NCBI GenBank assembly: GCA_025642065.1
Contig: JAODUP010000582.1
Location: forward strand, 317,501-381,500
Source: Paralvinella palmiformis
Taxonomy: Eukaryota; Annelida; Polychaeta; Terebellida; Alvinellidae
Length of the DNA stretch: 64,000 nt
Direction of reading: 5' to 3'
How positions within the stretch are numbered: the first letter of the stretch is position 1; each line of letters opens with the position of its first letter. The position numbers and the translations under genes were made by a program. Of this stretch, positions 27,482 through 36,377 are shown piece after piece. The notes under the pieces are model-generated. The model searched no databases. It was not told where the DNA came from and was given only the letters and a program-made list of their open reading frames with translations.

Positions 27482-30400
27482 ATAGTAGTAGTACTATCAT
27501 TTATAATGGCTTCCTATTTGCAGATGTATTTTAATTTGTAGCTAACAAGCTGTATGTTTTATCAATAAAACAGCCATCTATCGACAATTTTGGTCTGATA
27601 TATCTGTATTTTGGTCAGAGTAAGCTTAGCGGCTGCGCGGCGCTTCCGTGGTCTAGCGGTAGCGTGTTGGACCACAGATCATTACCACCTGAGTTCGAAT
27701 CTCCGCGTGGGCATATCTGAAGGGTGTTTCATCTTTGATTTCGATCCATTACCTCGGCCTACCATGTGCACAAAAGTGGCCGTAAAAGAGCAATCATTAT
27801 CATCTTAGCGGCTGCAATTATAATTGTTGCTGTTGTTGCGAAGAATTAGTTTAGTAGTATTTCTCTGTTTTACTTACGATAACTTTCAACATAATCCAAT
27901 TACTGCATTATCCAGTCGTTGACATTCGATGCGCCGATGATGACCAGGAAGAAATAATGCATTCGATCAATAATTTACGCATGGTACGGAGTCATTCGAT
28001 CCATGACAGGGTCTCTCTGATTGTTTTTACTTCGAGCCAACTATATCCGCAATTTACTTTCTTTATCCCTAACAGGATACCGGAGTGCCTTTACGTCCAG
28101 AGAACGACACTGCTTTAGCCTGGAATCAACCGACGACTCGACACTGCCACAAAGCAAGGGAGGAGTTGGCGAAACAAGCTCAGCTACCTATTCGGGTAGC
28201 TTACCCATCTCGCATCATAAAGCCAGGTGCCCCGTATATACGGCTAACAATAAGCTAGTGTTCATATCCCGAACACCTGTACCTGACGATCTTGTAGACT
28301 GGACGGTATGTGGAACTATCATTTCATCATTTACAGTAATAATTTATTTTGTCATTTTTCCTTAAAATATAGTTCTCAATAGATGCGTACCGACAAGATG
28401 GTTACAATTTCAAGCGCTATGCTACTCGTAATCGACTGAAATATGTAGGGAGTAAATGAGTGGGTGTTTGGGTTAGTTTCGACACTGGTCTATCCAGAAC
28501 ATCCAGAAGATACTCGGTATTAAGATATGCGCTGATCAGGCATGAATCTTTAACGCAAGGATGAAACATCCAATAAACACTGTAAGCGCCGTAATGCGAT
28601 CCCATTGCCTGAGTCGTAGCGCGGCGTATTACCACCTGGGCTACGAGACACTTCTAGAAGTGAGCACAAAAACCCACTAGTATTATTTAACCATCAGATA
28701 CACCTATTCCTCTGTCTGTTCTCATCCGGTTATTGTTGGGGGGGGGGGGATATATAAAGTCAAATTTGCAATTGATACAAATATATTATCTCGGCTCCCG
28801 TAAAAGCGACTCATCATTTATTTACGAGCGCATCACCTAGAATGAAAAGATTATTACAATTTTGCGTGTCGCGTGATCACGTTTAGCACTAGTCAAATGC
28901 ATATAGTACTGGACATCGTTACTTGTAGGTGTCCTGGCCCGACTACAGACCTGTTATATTTACGGATGAGCAGATCCTGAAGAGACCTCCATACGCTGAT
29001 AATGACTTGTTGACACAGTAAGTAGACACAGCTAGTGTGATTCTCTAAACAGTTACACTGAATATTAATTTGTTTATGGTTAAAGCTTGTCAGTATATAT
29101 TTGATGGTTAATATGTATAATCAGGTAATATGCATATTACATGCAAATTTCAGGTAATACGGGTATTGCTAACTGAGATTTAATGCACATTATCTGAAAA
29201 TGTCAAGTAATGTACATATTATCTGATTATACAGATTACCTGTAACATCTATAACTTGTTAATATGACATGGATATTAGAGGTTGGTAAGTAGTAGATTG
29301 AGTCATAAATGGGATTGAGTAATGTTAGTGGGCGATGGAGTGACTGAGTGGGTGACTGAATGTGTGTGTGTGTGTGTGCGCGCGCGCATCTCTCTCTCTT
29401 TGTGTGTGTGTGTGTGGTATGTCCCCCCTCTCTCTCTCTCTCTCTCTTGCTGTGTGTCTGTGTGTGTGTGTGTCTGTCTGTCTGTCTGTCTGTCTTCGCA
29501 CAACAAGCAGCGCGACAAACCAACCGAACAGTGGACATTCGTGTCTGGAGCAGATCCAATACAGGCTATCGATCTTTATCTCCGATTTAGCCCAGCCGAC
29601 AAACGACCATTGTTAGCATTCAATCAGTTCGATGCCTTCTGTGTAGTAAATCGTCGTAGTGATTGCGGTCAGTATGATGTGGTAGATGGCTTACCTGTGA
29701 ATCCTGTGGGAAGGACTGGATTAGTTGGACGTGGCTGTCTCGGCAGGTGGGGACCTAACCACGCTGCCGATCTCGTAATGACCAGGTTAGTAATCGTCAG
29801 CTCTCTCGTGGTTTATGTATGTGTAACAGGGTGGTTAACCTTTTTTTCAGTCTTACGTTCTGTTGTTGATTTTATTACTATTTGGGATATCACTATACTG
29901 TCCGTTTGAATGCCTTCCGCTTGTAAGTGCGCTTTATTAAATATAATAATAATAATAATAATAATAATATATATTATTATTATTATTATTATTATGCACA
30001 TAAGTCAACAAGAAAGTAAGAATGCAGAAGCTTACTGGCATGTGCACATAAGCAAATACGTGTACAATTCAAATGACAGACTACATAAGTGATAAATAAT
30101 TGTATTGTTAATAACATTATTCATAATTAGGATTGGTAGCCATGTGCTATCCGGGTATTTCAAATCAGAAATGTAAAACCTGCAAGATTTTTAAATCTTA
30201 CGGTAAATATCTCAGCATAATTATTATTATTTCCAATAAGTCCTTCACACCGTGTCATATTTTACACCCATCCATTTATGCACACGCCAACTGTTTCTAT
30301 CTCTGCGTACTTAATTCCATCTGCATTCGTTTCCAGGTGGAAGAAAGGCCATAGGCACGAAGTTCTAGAGTTCATCAGCGTACAAAGAGCGGACACCAAC

Positions 30401-32652
30401 GACTGGGCAATACCTGGGGTAATTTTATCAGTCGAATTAAAATCAAACAGTATGGAAAAACCTCCGAGTAGTCCTCCAATGAAGGTTCTTTATATTTTCA
30501 TTGCAGTTATTTGCTCAGACGGATGGCGAAGAACCGTCACAGACTGTTAAGAATTATTGGGTTAAAGCATTTAAGAGCATGATACACGAGGATATTGAAC
30601 CACCGGTTCGCGTGTTTACGTCCAGGCTTAAAGAATTGATGCTTCACAGTGTTGAGGTAAAGAGGGTGAATCATACTTTCTGGCAGATTGCTAAATGTAT
30701 TCTTTCTGGCGTTATCGTGATGAAAATGGTTAATTCTCTGTCTCTGCCTGCGGTAGTGTGTGAATATGTCTGTACGTGTGTGCGCGTGCGCGCGTGTGTT
30801 ATATTTTAAACACATTTTTGTAAAATTCATAACTGTTATCGTTTTCAAACGGAAAGAAAATATTTTATTTATGTCTGTTTTATAATTATAAACAACTTTA
30901 AACAAGCTTGTTCATAACTACATGATAACAATTTTGAATCATAACAATATTACTTATTATTCTTGTTATGTTATTGTTGTTATTGTTGTTGTTCTTGGTA
31001 CCGTTGTTGCTGTTGTTGTTGTTGCCTCAATTACATGTGATATAAATGACTTATGGCGATTGGGTGTGTGTGTCTCTCTCTCTAGGTATACAGAGGATAC
31101 ATGGATGATCCTCGTAATACAGACAATGCGTGGGTCGAGACAGTCGGGATTACAATACACGATAATGACGATCTGCTGAACAAGGTCCAGCTACAGGTGA
31201 GATCAATATGGGACTTTAAAAGCTTTGTCTTTGAGGATGGAATAAATATGGGATCTTTCGTCTTTGGGGATGGTATAAATATGGGATCTTTTGTCTTTGG
31301 GGATGGAATAAATATGGGATCTTTTGTCTTTGAGGATGGAATAAATATGGTATCTTATAGCTTTGAGGATGGAATAAATATGGTATCTTATGGCTTTGAG
31401 GATGGAATAAATATGGTATCTTATGGCTTTGAGGATGGAATAAGTATGGGATCTTTTTTCTTTGAGGATGGAATAAATATGGTATCTTTTGTCTTTGAGG
31501 ATGGGATAAATATAGTATCTTTTGTCTTTGAGGATGGAATAAATATAGGATCTTCATCTTTGAGGATGGAATAAATATAGGATCTTTGTCTTTGAGGATG
31601 GAATAAATAAGAGAAGCTTTGAATATGACAAGTATTTGGCTCATGTTTCAGTCGTTTCAATGTGGAATATAAAATATACATCTACAATGTAAAATGGATA
31701 CATAAAACATGGGATATATAATCTTTAGAAGTTTAAGGTGTTAAAAAATCGGTATTTCATATAACTAAAATTGATTAACCAGGACAGATGGGGATGTTTC
31801 TGATGCCATGGGATGCCATGCTAATTGAAACTGCTCTTATGGCTTTAATAACATTAAGAAACAATTATCTTTTTAAACGTAAACTGTCTACTCTGTTTGT
31901 ATATCAATGTTTGGAAAGTTTTTATTTGAAATTTAATCCAAAGTCCGAGTGCCTGTAATGGAAGTCCTAAATGTTTTTGTTAAATCTATAGATATTATGC
32001 CATAATGGTAGTAGTTATACCAATTATAGCAATCCGTCTTCGACTCTAATAAAAAATCAGTATACGTTGATACATAAATATAATCCTCAGTCAGTGAACA
32101 AAAAGTTCTATTCAATACAATATTTAGCACCATTCGTCATTTCCCCCGCAGGGCCGTCTTAACGAATGGGCCCAATGGGCACTTGCCCAGGGGGGCCCAA
32201 CAAGCATAGGGGCCCCACAAGCATAGGGGTCCATGCTAACGTATGTATGTTTTAAACACACGTAAGCAACCCTACTGGGCTGTCTTAATGCATGGGCACA
32301 CTGGGGAGTTGCCCGAGGCCCCCCACGAACATAGGAGCCGCATGCCAATCCATGTATGTCGTAAATTGCTGTGAGTGGTTGTGTAGGAGGGGACCCCAGT
32401 GCACTGCTTTGTCCGTGGGGGTGGGTGGATATAATGTTGTTAAGACGTCACCGTTTCCCCCGCTCACCTGTGATAATATATTATTAGTTAATGTGACGCC
32501 GTCATTAAATCTAGACCTTTGTTTTCCTTCCTCAGCCTGGAAAAGATGTTCTGGATGTTTGCTGGATGGAGGTATCAGCCGAACATAATTTCTACGCCAA
32601 TCACAAGCACATTCTACAAAAAGTGGCCGATTATCATAACGTACCATTTTAA
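8396..32652 (+). CDS. TRPM2-like: TRPM2-like cation channel with C-terminal NUDT9-homology domain (35 coding exons, complete)
   Basis: Exons: 8396-8497, 9906-10024, 10134-10178, 10829-10894, 11449-11785, 11931-12111, 14004-14173, 14643-14832, 15074-15183, 15437-15543, 15777-15982, 17516-17616, 17801-17935, 18103-18153, 18703-18883, 19257-19369, 19610-19710, 19817-20042, 20375-20440, 20738-20814, 21066-21183, 21909-22037, 22312-22578, 23290-23467, 24798-24942, 25658-25848, 26198-26330, 26752-27074, 28076-28305, 28929-29017, 29591-29785, 30337-30418, 30507-30656, 31086-31196, 32536-32652. All junctions are GT-AG and phases agree; total 5142 nt, 1713 residues (human TRPM2 is about 1500). The family forms tetrameric, Ca2+-permeable plasma-membrane channels gated by ADP-ribose and Ca2+. 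The domain order TRPM homology region, S1-S6, TRP helix, coiled coil, NUDT9-H identifies TRPM2 rather than other TRPMs. The start is the first ATG of the open frame in exon 1; an earlier 5' exon cannot be excluded. Least certain are exon 1 and the 27074/28076 junction. Confidence 0.93.
9440..9826. mobile_element. GGAATT-rich repeat, probably a hAT-derived fragment, in TRPM2-like intron 1
   Basis: The stretch is dense in GGAATTG/CAATTCC words and its right side ends CCCCATGCCTG, resembling the CAGGCATGGGG terminus of the element at 60876. I could not find the matching left terminus, so it is probably truncated. The rest of the 1.4-kb intron shows nothing else. Confidence 0.4.
11449..15982 (+). 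CDS. TRPM2-like exons 5-11: TRPM homology regions 1/2 (nucleotide-binding, SLOG-like)
   Basis: Exon 5 has the conserved Cys pair and CGKKWNNH motif, ending near [10 protein letters not shown]. Exon 6 reads [19 protein letters not shown] and exon 7 [19 protein letters not shown], both hallmarks of the TRPM N-terminus. Exon 9 has [17 protein letters not shown] and exon 10 [13 protein letters not shown]. These glycine-rich loops form the Rossmann-like MHR1/2 fold, which in solved TRPM2 structures holds an ADP-ribose site. The region spans roughly residues 111-544. Exon 11 has a tandem acceptor: the exon can start at 15777 or 15780, in frame either way. Intron 6 (12112-14003) hosts a hAT element with a perfect 8-bp target duplication. 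Confidence 0.92.
12619..13639. mobile_element. Non-autonomous hAT-type element in TRPM2-like intron 6
   Basis: The 1021-bp element starts CAGGGTT and ends AACCCTG, and is flanked by the perfect 8-bp duplication ACATCTGT (12611-12618 and 13640-13647). Eight-base duplications and CAGGG-type termini are typical of hAT transposons. The interior is rich in GGAAGAAA/TTCTTCC motifs near both ends, contains (AT)n around 12957-13016, and has no transposase, so it depends on another element. Confidence 0.85.
13745..13835 (+). repeat. Short repeat with AAAGCGCCC and (AAT)n end, copy 1
   Basis: (AAT)n then GTATATTTAATAAAGCGCCC and GGAGCCATTCAAAGGCGCTG. Near-identical copies lie at 16346-16465 (+) and 14435-14490 (-), and a partial copy at 29905-29960 (-). 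A shared GC-rich block next to an (ATT)n run is typical of LINE or SINE 3' ends; the parent element is not in this window. Confidence 0.65.
16010..16155 (-). mobile_element. tRNA-derived SINE, family 1, copy in intron 11 of the TRPM2-like gene
   Basis: Read on the minus strand it shows the B box and the body GGGTGTTTCATCTTTGACTT, then the GGCCCATTTAGCC segment. The A box side is degraded at about 16150. Confidence 0.8.
16346..16465 (+). repeat. Short repeat with AAAGCGCCC and (AAT)n end, copy 2
   Basis: A long (AAT)n run followed by the same TTAATAAAGCGCCCCTAC and AGGAGCCATTCAAAGGCGCT block as copy 1, in intron 11 of the TRPM2-like gene. Confidence 0.65.
17410..17480 (+). mobile_element. SINE family 1, 3' tail only
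   Basis: Only the tail segment is present (CTCGGCCCATTTAGCCTATC, then GTGGCCGTAAAACACC and (ATC)n), within intron 11 of the TRPM2-like gene. The tRNA-like head is missing. Confidence 0.7.
17516..20042 (+). CDS. TRPM2-like exons 12-18: TRPM homology regions 3/4
   Basis: Exon 12 encodes [16 protein letters not shown], near-invariant in TRPMs. Exon 13 encodes [17 protein letters not shown], followed by LYNN. Exon 15 ends in an acidic run ([11 protein letters not shown]) before RERG. Exon 16 reads [21 protein letters not shown], matching the LF-W-A-ILM-R-EMA-FFW block of the family. Exon 18 contains the [15 protein letters not shown] helix pair and a terminal FWK. The helices are ankyrin-like solenoids coupling the nucleotide-sensing N-terminus to the channel. 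Residues about 545-847. Exon 14 is only 51 nt. Confidence 0.92.
20375..24942 (+). CDS. TRPM2-like exons 19-25: pre-S1 region, S1-S6 and pore
   Basis: Exon 19 encodes a hydrophobic Cys-rich stretch, exons 20 and 21 the pre-S1 segment and the start of S1. Exon 22 completes S1 and has S2 ending IEEVRQ; exon 23 has DPWNRLDLF (S3) and [17 protein letters not shown] (S4 to S4-S5 linker). E974 and Q977 in S2 plus N999 and D1002 in S3 match the Ca2+-coordinating quartet of TRPM2/4/5/8. Exon 24 has S5 and the pore helix with [10 protein letters not shown] (filter G1116-E1117-F1118). Exon 25 holds two cysteines in the pore loop (ECP and VCP) and S6 with [13 protein letters not shown]. Residue numbers assume the 35-exon model. 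Confidence 0.94.
24445..24617 (-). mobile_element. tRNA-derived SINE, family 1, copy in intron 24 of the TRPM2-like gene
   Basis: A nearly complete minus-strand copy: GCGCCTCCGTGGTCTAGTTGG head, B box near 24553-24565, body and GTGGCCGTAAAA tail at about 24450-24462. Confidence 0.85.
25658..27074 (+). CDS. TRPM2-like exons 26-28: TRP helix, rib helix and C-terminal coiled coil
   Basis: Exon 26 follows S6 with [20 protein letters not shown], the TRP-domain/rib-helix region, then a basic patch [10 protein letters not shown]. Exon 27 has [14 protein letters not shown], the helix that precedes the coiled coil. Exon 28 encodes heptad-like segments ([20 protein letters not shown] and [20 protein letters not shown]) that in TRPMs form the tetramerisation pole. 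The phase-1 donor at 27075 (GTAACT) joins in frame to the acceptor at 28076. If that donor is not used, the frame stays open to a TGA at 27173-27175. Confidence 0.88.
26480..26698. repeat. (TATC)n and (TC)n microsatellite in intron 27 of the TRPM2-like gene
   Basis: Tetranucleotide TATC/TGTC runs with a CAGCAATC interruption occurring twice, then TC dinucleotides ending 50 bp before exon 28. The TC run may double as a polypyrimidine-rich zone for the acceptor at 26751. Confidence 0.85.
27075..27175 (+). CDS. Possible read-through 3' end of a short TRPM2-like isoform
   Basis: If the exon 28 donor is skipped, translation continues from exon 28 through 33 further residues (ending DGISFDKIM) to TGA at 27173-27175. 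An AATAAA follows at 27564-27569, giving a plausible intronic polyadenylation site. The product, about 1422 residues, would be a complete channel lacking the NUDT9-H domain. The extra peptide is Asn/Ser/Asp-rich and has no recognised motif. It may simply be intron left open by chance. Confidence 0.35.
27640..27806 (+). mobile_element. tRNA-derived SINE, family 1, copy after the short-isoform stop
   Basis: Head CGTGGTCTAGCGGTAGCGTG, B box GAGTTCGAATCTC, body and tail AAAAGTGGCCGTAAAA, followed by a short TCATTATCATC tail. It lies ~70 bp downstream of the AATAAA at 27564. Confidence 0.85.
27916..28010 (+). other. Candidate cassette exon (exon 29) between coiled coil and NUDT9-H
   Basis: A TTATCCAG acceptor precedes a frame that joins exon 28 in phase 1 and reads [14 protein letters not shown] then [17 protein letters not shown], which looks coding-like. 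The best downstream donor (GTCTCT at 28011) is phase 0, while the next acceptor at 28076 needs phase 1. The only phase-1 donor (GTCATT at 27991) is poor. The main model therefore skips it. It could be a frame-breaking cassette or an intronic decoy. Confidence 0.3.
28076..32652 (+). CDS. TRPM2-like exons 30-36: NUDT9-homology (Nudix-like) domain, catalytic box degenerate
   Basis: Exon 30 carries an S/T-rich linker then KARCPVY and VPDDLVDW; exon 31 [11 protein letters not shown]; exon 32 [12 protein letters not shown] and [10 protein letters not shown]; exon 33 WAIPG; exon 34 the Nudix-box region; exon 35 [16 protein letters not shown]; exon 36 [15 protein letters not shown] and the TAA stop at 32650. 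This is unmistakably the NUDT9/TRPM2 C-terminal fold. NUDT9 is a mitochondrial ADP-ribose pyrophosphatase whose box reads GGxxxxGE...REFGEE. Here exon 34 keeps DGEE but the REFGEE position aligns with NYWVKA (residues 1604-1609), so hydrolysis is not expected. Exon numbering leaves 29 for the doubtful cassette at 27916. Confidence 0.93.
31222..31607. repeat. 33-bp tandem repeat (about 11 copies) in the last TRPM2-like intron
   Basis: The unit resembles TTTGAGGATGGAATAAATAT plus a short GGGATCTTTTGTC part. Because 33 is a multiple of three, long frames stay open on both strands. It starts 25 bp after exon 35 and has no splice-compatible role I can see. Confidence 0.9.
32150..32400. repeat. Tandem copies of a hAT-type terminal sequence in the last TRPM2-like intron
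   Basis: CAGGGCCGTCTTAACG at 32149 is the usual start of a widespread hAT group, followed by TGGGCACTTGCCCAGG. About 125 bp on, a diverged copy begins GGGCTGTCTTAATGCATGGG. No opposite terminus is visible, so this is a terminal fragment duplicated in tandem. Confidence 0.55.
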
Positions 32653-32723
32653 CGTGTACCCAAGCAACCGTTTATTGGAAGCAACCCAGTTTAGAGTTAG
32701 TAATTGTTTACTCTCTGTCATGT

Positions 32724-32729
32724 AATAAA
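32724..32729 (+). terminator. Polyadenylation signal AATAAA for the TRPM2-like gene
   Basis: A canonical AATAAA lies 72 bp after the TAA stop. A second AATAAA-type signal lies near 33000, so longer 3' UTRs are possible. Confidence 0.55.
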
Positions 32730-33099
32730 TTATCAACGTACCTGTTCAGAACGTCTTCGTGTTTTACTCATGTGTGCTATGACCGACATTTTGTGCCAAA
32801 CTCTCAATACCTCGTCGGCTTCAGCTTTCAATATAATTTGAAGGCGAATTTGTAATTATGGAATATCGTTGATGACTGTACGAATTAATTCGTATACTTA
32901 TGGAATATCGATATATTTATTTTGTTTAAATATGTTTAATATTTACATTTGAATGGTCTTCTTGTTATGTTACTTTAACATTATTTTGTTTGTAGATAAA
33001 TAAAATATTTCAGGACATGATGCGTTTGTGTTTAGACAAATATACACACAAGATCGACATATACGTGTACAAAAATATTACTACACGCCTGTGTTAGTG

Positions 33100-33350
33100 C
33101 ACATGTACTGCTGTTGTTACTGTCATATAAATGTTACTACACATGTACTACTGCTGTTACTGTCATATAAATGTTAGTACACATGTAATCCTGCTGTTAC
33201 TGTCATATAAATGTTAGTACACATGTACTACTGCTGTTACTGTCATATAAATGTTACTACACATGTACTGCTGTTGTTACTGTCATATAAATGTTACTAC
33301 ACATGTACTGCTCTTGTTACTGTCATATAAATGTTAGTACACATGTACAA
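33100..33350. repeat. 40-bp tandem repeat (about 6 copies) downstream of the TRPM2-like gene
   Basis: TGTCATATAAATGTTA recurs every 40 bp (33121, 33161, 33201 and so on) with CTACACATGTACTGCTGTTG between. Copies differ by a few substitutions. Confidence 0.9.
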
Positions 33351-33589
33351 TTAATTTGTCTCGTCTTAGGTTTATACCTCGCTTAAATGACTAGAGCATA
33401 GCCATTACATCGATAACCAGATATGTCACTGTACAAGTTTAACTACTGTTTTATAGTCACCTTGTTATCAGACGTAACAGTCTATAGCATCACAACACAG
33501 GTATAAATTTCCAATTTAACATCAAATTATAAATATGTGTGCGTTTGATTTTTTTAGAATAGATATATAGTGACACTAGATCAGAAAAT

Positions 33590-34115
33590 CAAAATCTAAA
33601 CATCCTTTGACACCTATACCTCCATAAATCTACACAAAAATAAAACTGCGCATATAGGAATCTAAATCTAAAATATTCCACACCTCCGCATATCTATACA
33701 TACGTAGACGTACACATGTGTCCGGGATACTCATCAGCCTGTGGGTCAAGATTAATCCACTTTTCATATGCGACAAATATGTAACGCCCACAGGGAAGTG
33801 GCTACGTGCTGGCTACGTACAGAAAGCGGTAGCATGTAAAATATACTATTGGACAACACAGCTTGCAGTAAACAACACATGCGTGTGATTCAATGGTGAG
33901 TTAAAATATATATAAGACAAATACTTTGACAACATAGTTTACATTCAGCAGTAATTTTCTATGATTCAAACGAAACATATACATAGAACATTTCATCACC
34001 ACAGATGCTGACCTCTCCTTTATCAAAAAATAAAGTAGCAATACTGTACGATGGATTATTACTGGACTAGAACGAAATATTGTCTCAAACCTGAGTAAAT
34101 ACTATGATCTGCTTA
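33590..34115. repeat. Dispersed repeat, copy 1 (related to 45780-46500)
   Basis: Shares CTCATCAGCCTGTGGG, CGACAAATATGT with CGCCCACAGG, and TTTACATTCA with CAGTAATTTTCT, in the same order with the region at 45780-46500. No coding sequence is seen; the element class is unknown. Confidence 0.7.
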
Positions 34116-34469
34116 AACCTAACAGCTAATCCTCATAAATATTTCCGTTCTTCACTAAGAGAACGTTAATCCATGCCTAATGTCGCATCCCTAAGTATTT
34201 GGAGTTGAGAACAGCAGATTTCAGGCAGATCTCCGATACTGAGAATGACTCGTCGCGATTTTAAAAGCTATGCATTCCACAATTTTCTTGTATGATTCTA
34301 ACCTAATTACTCACAATATGGGGAAAAACTCTGCCAGATTAATACCCATAGAGATGCCTGCCGGAGAAACAAACCTCTATAGGAGTATAAATTCATTAAA
34401 CAGCATGGTATGAATTAATAACAGAGAGTTTATATATACATGGGTGTTACTCGTGACATGCGAGATAGC

Positions 34470-34820
34470 GAGCTCCGGTGGCCTAGCGGTTAAACACCTG
34501 GCACTTAGTGCTAGGGGTCACAGGTTCGATCACAGCAAGAGGTCGACACTTTTCCAGAGATTAATTTCTCAGCTCACAACATCGTGGGTGGCTGACCAGG
34601 TTAAATGGCGCTGCCGTCTCCACTGAATTATTAAAAATAAAAGGGAACGTTAAAGACCCCCTGAGAACGTAATACTCTGGCAGTGATCTTCCTCGGGGTA
34701 TTTCGGCTCCATCTTTCTGTACTGCTGGTGGGGGGTATTTATTCTCAACCACTCCAATATAGAAGTTGTGCTGATCAAGCGACGCCCGGGGATTCTCCCC
34801 GAAACACAAGCAAGTGTGAC
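34470..34820 (+). mobile_element. tRNA-derived SINE, family 2, copy 1
   Basis: Head GAGCTCCGGTGGCCTAGCGG with B box CAGGTTCGATC, then a ~280-bp body with ATTAATTTCTCAGCTCAC, TGGCGCTGCCGTCTCCACTG and CTCTGGCAGTGA. The same order recurs at 36378 (+), 47085 (-) and, head only, at 62866 (-). Head and body differ from family 1. Confidence 0.85.
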
Positions 34821-35741
34821 GCGCCATTTTGGATTTTGAATTAATAGCGCACCTAGCGGCCGGGTTCGCTTCTCAGGGAGTGATAATTGCTAAATAATCA
34901 AAGGCTCTCTGATTGTACATAGGTGGCTGTATACATGGGTGCCGCATGGTTGAAATTAATTGCCAATACTAGTACTATATGTTACATGAGCACATACTCT
35001 CTTGCTAATTAAAACTTTAATTGTGCACACACGATATCGAAAAAACTAAGCAGTGAAACTGTAAATAAAGAAGTAATTTCACACCCAGGTCACTTTACAG
35101 TCTACAATTTGCGATCACTTCACAGCAGATCAGAAAATAATTGAACGTAGTTTAGGTCAATTAGCCTATTTTCTTTTCTGTGTGGAAGATGTAATTTTTA
35201 ATGAAAACAATTATATATATATAAACAATCAGATATAAAGAAAAAAAAGCTCGCAAAAGGCGACTGGTCTCCCCAGTCTGGTTTTGTATACAGTCTGGTT
35301 TTGTCAAACAAAATCGCTTTATATTCTGGCACGTAGGATGATACTGAAGTCTTATTTTGTCATAACTACATTCTGAAATGTTGAATAAAATTAGTACGCA
35401 AAATGTATTCAATACAATTAGATCGATACGATTTTCTAATCACATACTCAGTCTACGGATACAAACTCAACACGGTACGAACTCAGCACTGACCGGTCCG
35501 TGCTGAGTTGTTTCGCGCATGCGCAGTTACAAGAATACAAACTTAGCACGGCTACAAACTGAGACCGTGACTCCGGGCTGGCTCACTAACACCCGACGCG
35601 GACCGTTCGAGTTTGCCGATACATGTACTCGCTTAATTCTCGCTCGCTATTCGAAATGATGCCCGTTAATAGAGATTTATTATGAATAAAAGTTTGGCTC
35701 GTACTTCGAGTTACTCGTTAATCGGGACTCTCGTTATTCGA

Positions 35742-35811
<70 letters not shown>

Positions 35812-36377
35812 CACACACACACACCACTATTATAATGCAATCATGACACAATTCATTACAAACTTTCCACCATATATTCGTCATATCTGTTTATCATATA
35901 TTAACTAAATAATTCATAAGTTCATTTAGAGTCTACACTTCAACGTTATAGACCAATATAGGCCTACTCACCTGAAAACAAACAATATATACATGGACTA
36001 TTAACAATGTTTGTGTTTACATTAACGTGTTAGAGATAGAGAAATTAGCAGTAAAATACTTTTGTGGCGAACATTGACAGTTGTTATGTCGGCAATTTTT
36101 AGATCTATTGAATTTGCAAGTAATCTATCAAAAGCGTCATTACACAGATCTTAGTCGCGAATGGAAGCAGTGGTTTATTAAAACTGGCACTTTCAGAAAC
36201 CAGAATGTGAATTTATTTCTCATCAGCTGTGAAATGACCAGTTGCCATTTCCAATTAAGTGAACAGAACAAAACCTTTCTCGCAGCTATTCATAGGAAAA
36301 TTTGCGAGAAATATTCAGTGCATCCTTTAGTACACAAACAGTATAAATAATATCACGATGCATGCTAAATAAAAAGT

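Noticed and set aside
28081..28257. Alternative open frame in exon 30 (ALAWNQP...[13 protein letters not shown])
   Set aside because: It looks coding-like but stops before the conserved VPDDLVDW segment; the frame used matches NUDT9 and joins exon 31 correctly.
29322..29590. Upstream extension of the exon 32 frame through CVCVC and LSLSLS residues
   Set aside because: Microsatellite translation. The phase-compatible acceptor is TTTAG at 29586-29590, which starts exon 32 at 29591.
31101..31644. Long repetitive frames on both strands (FEDGINMVS and [12 protein letters not shown] types)
   Set aside because: These arise from the 33-bp tandem repeat; only the first part of the + frame (31086-31196) is a genuine TRPM2-like exon.
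36081..36350. 89-codon open frame starting MLCRQFLDLL
   Set aside because: No domain recognised, no splice or promoter context, adjacent to a SINE; not enough to call a gene.
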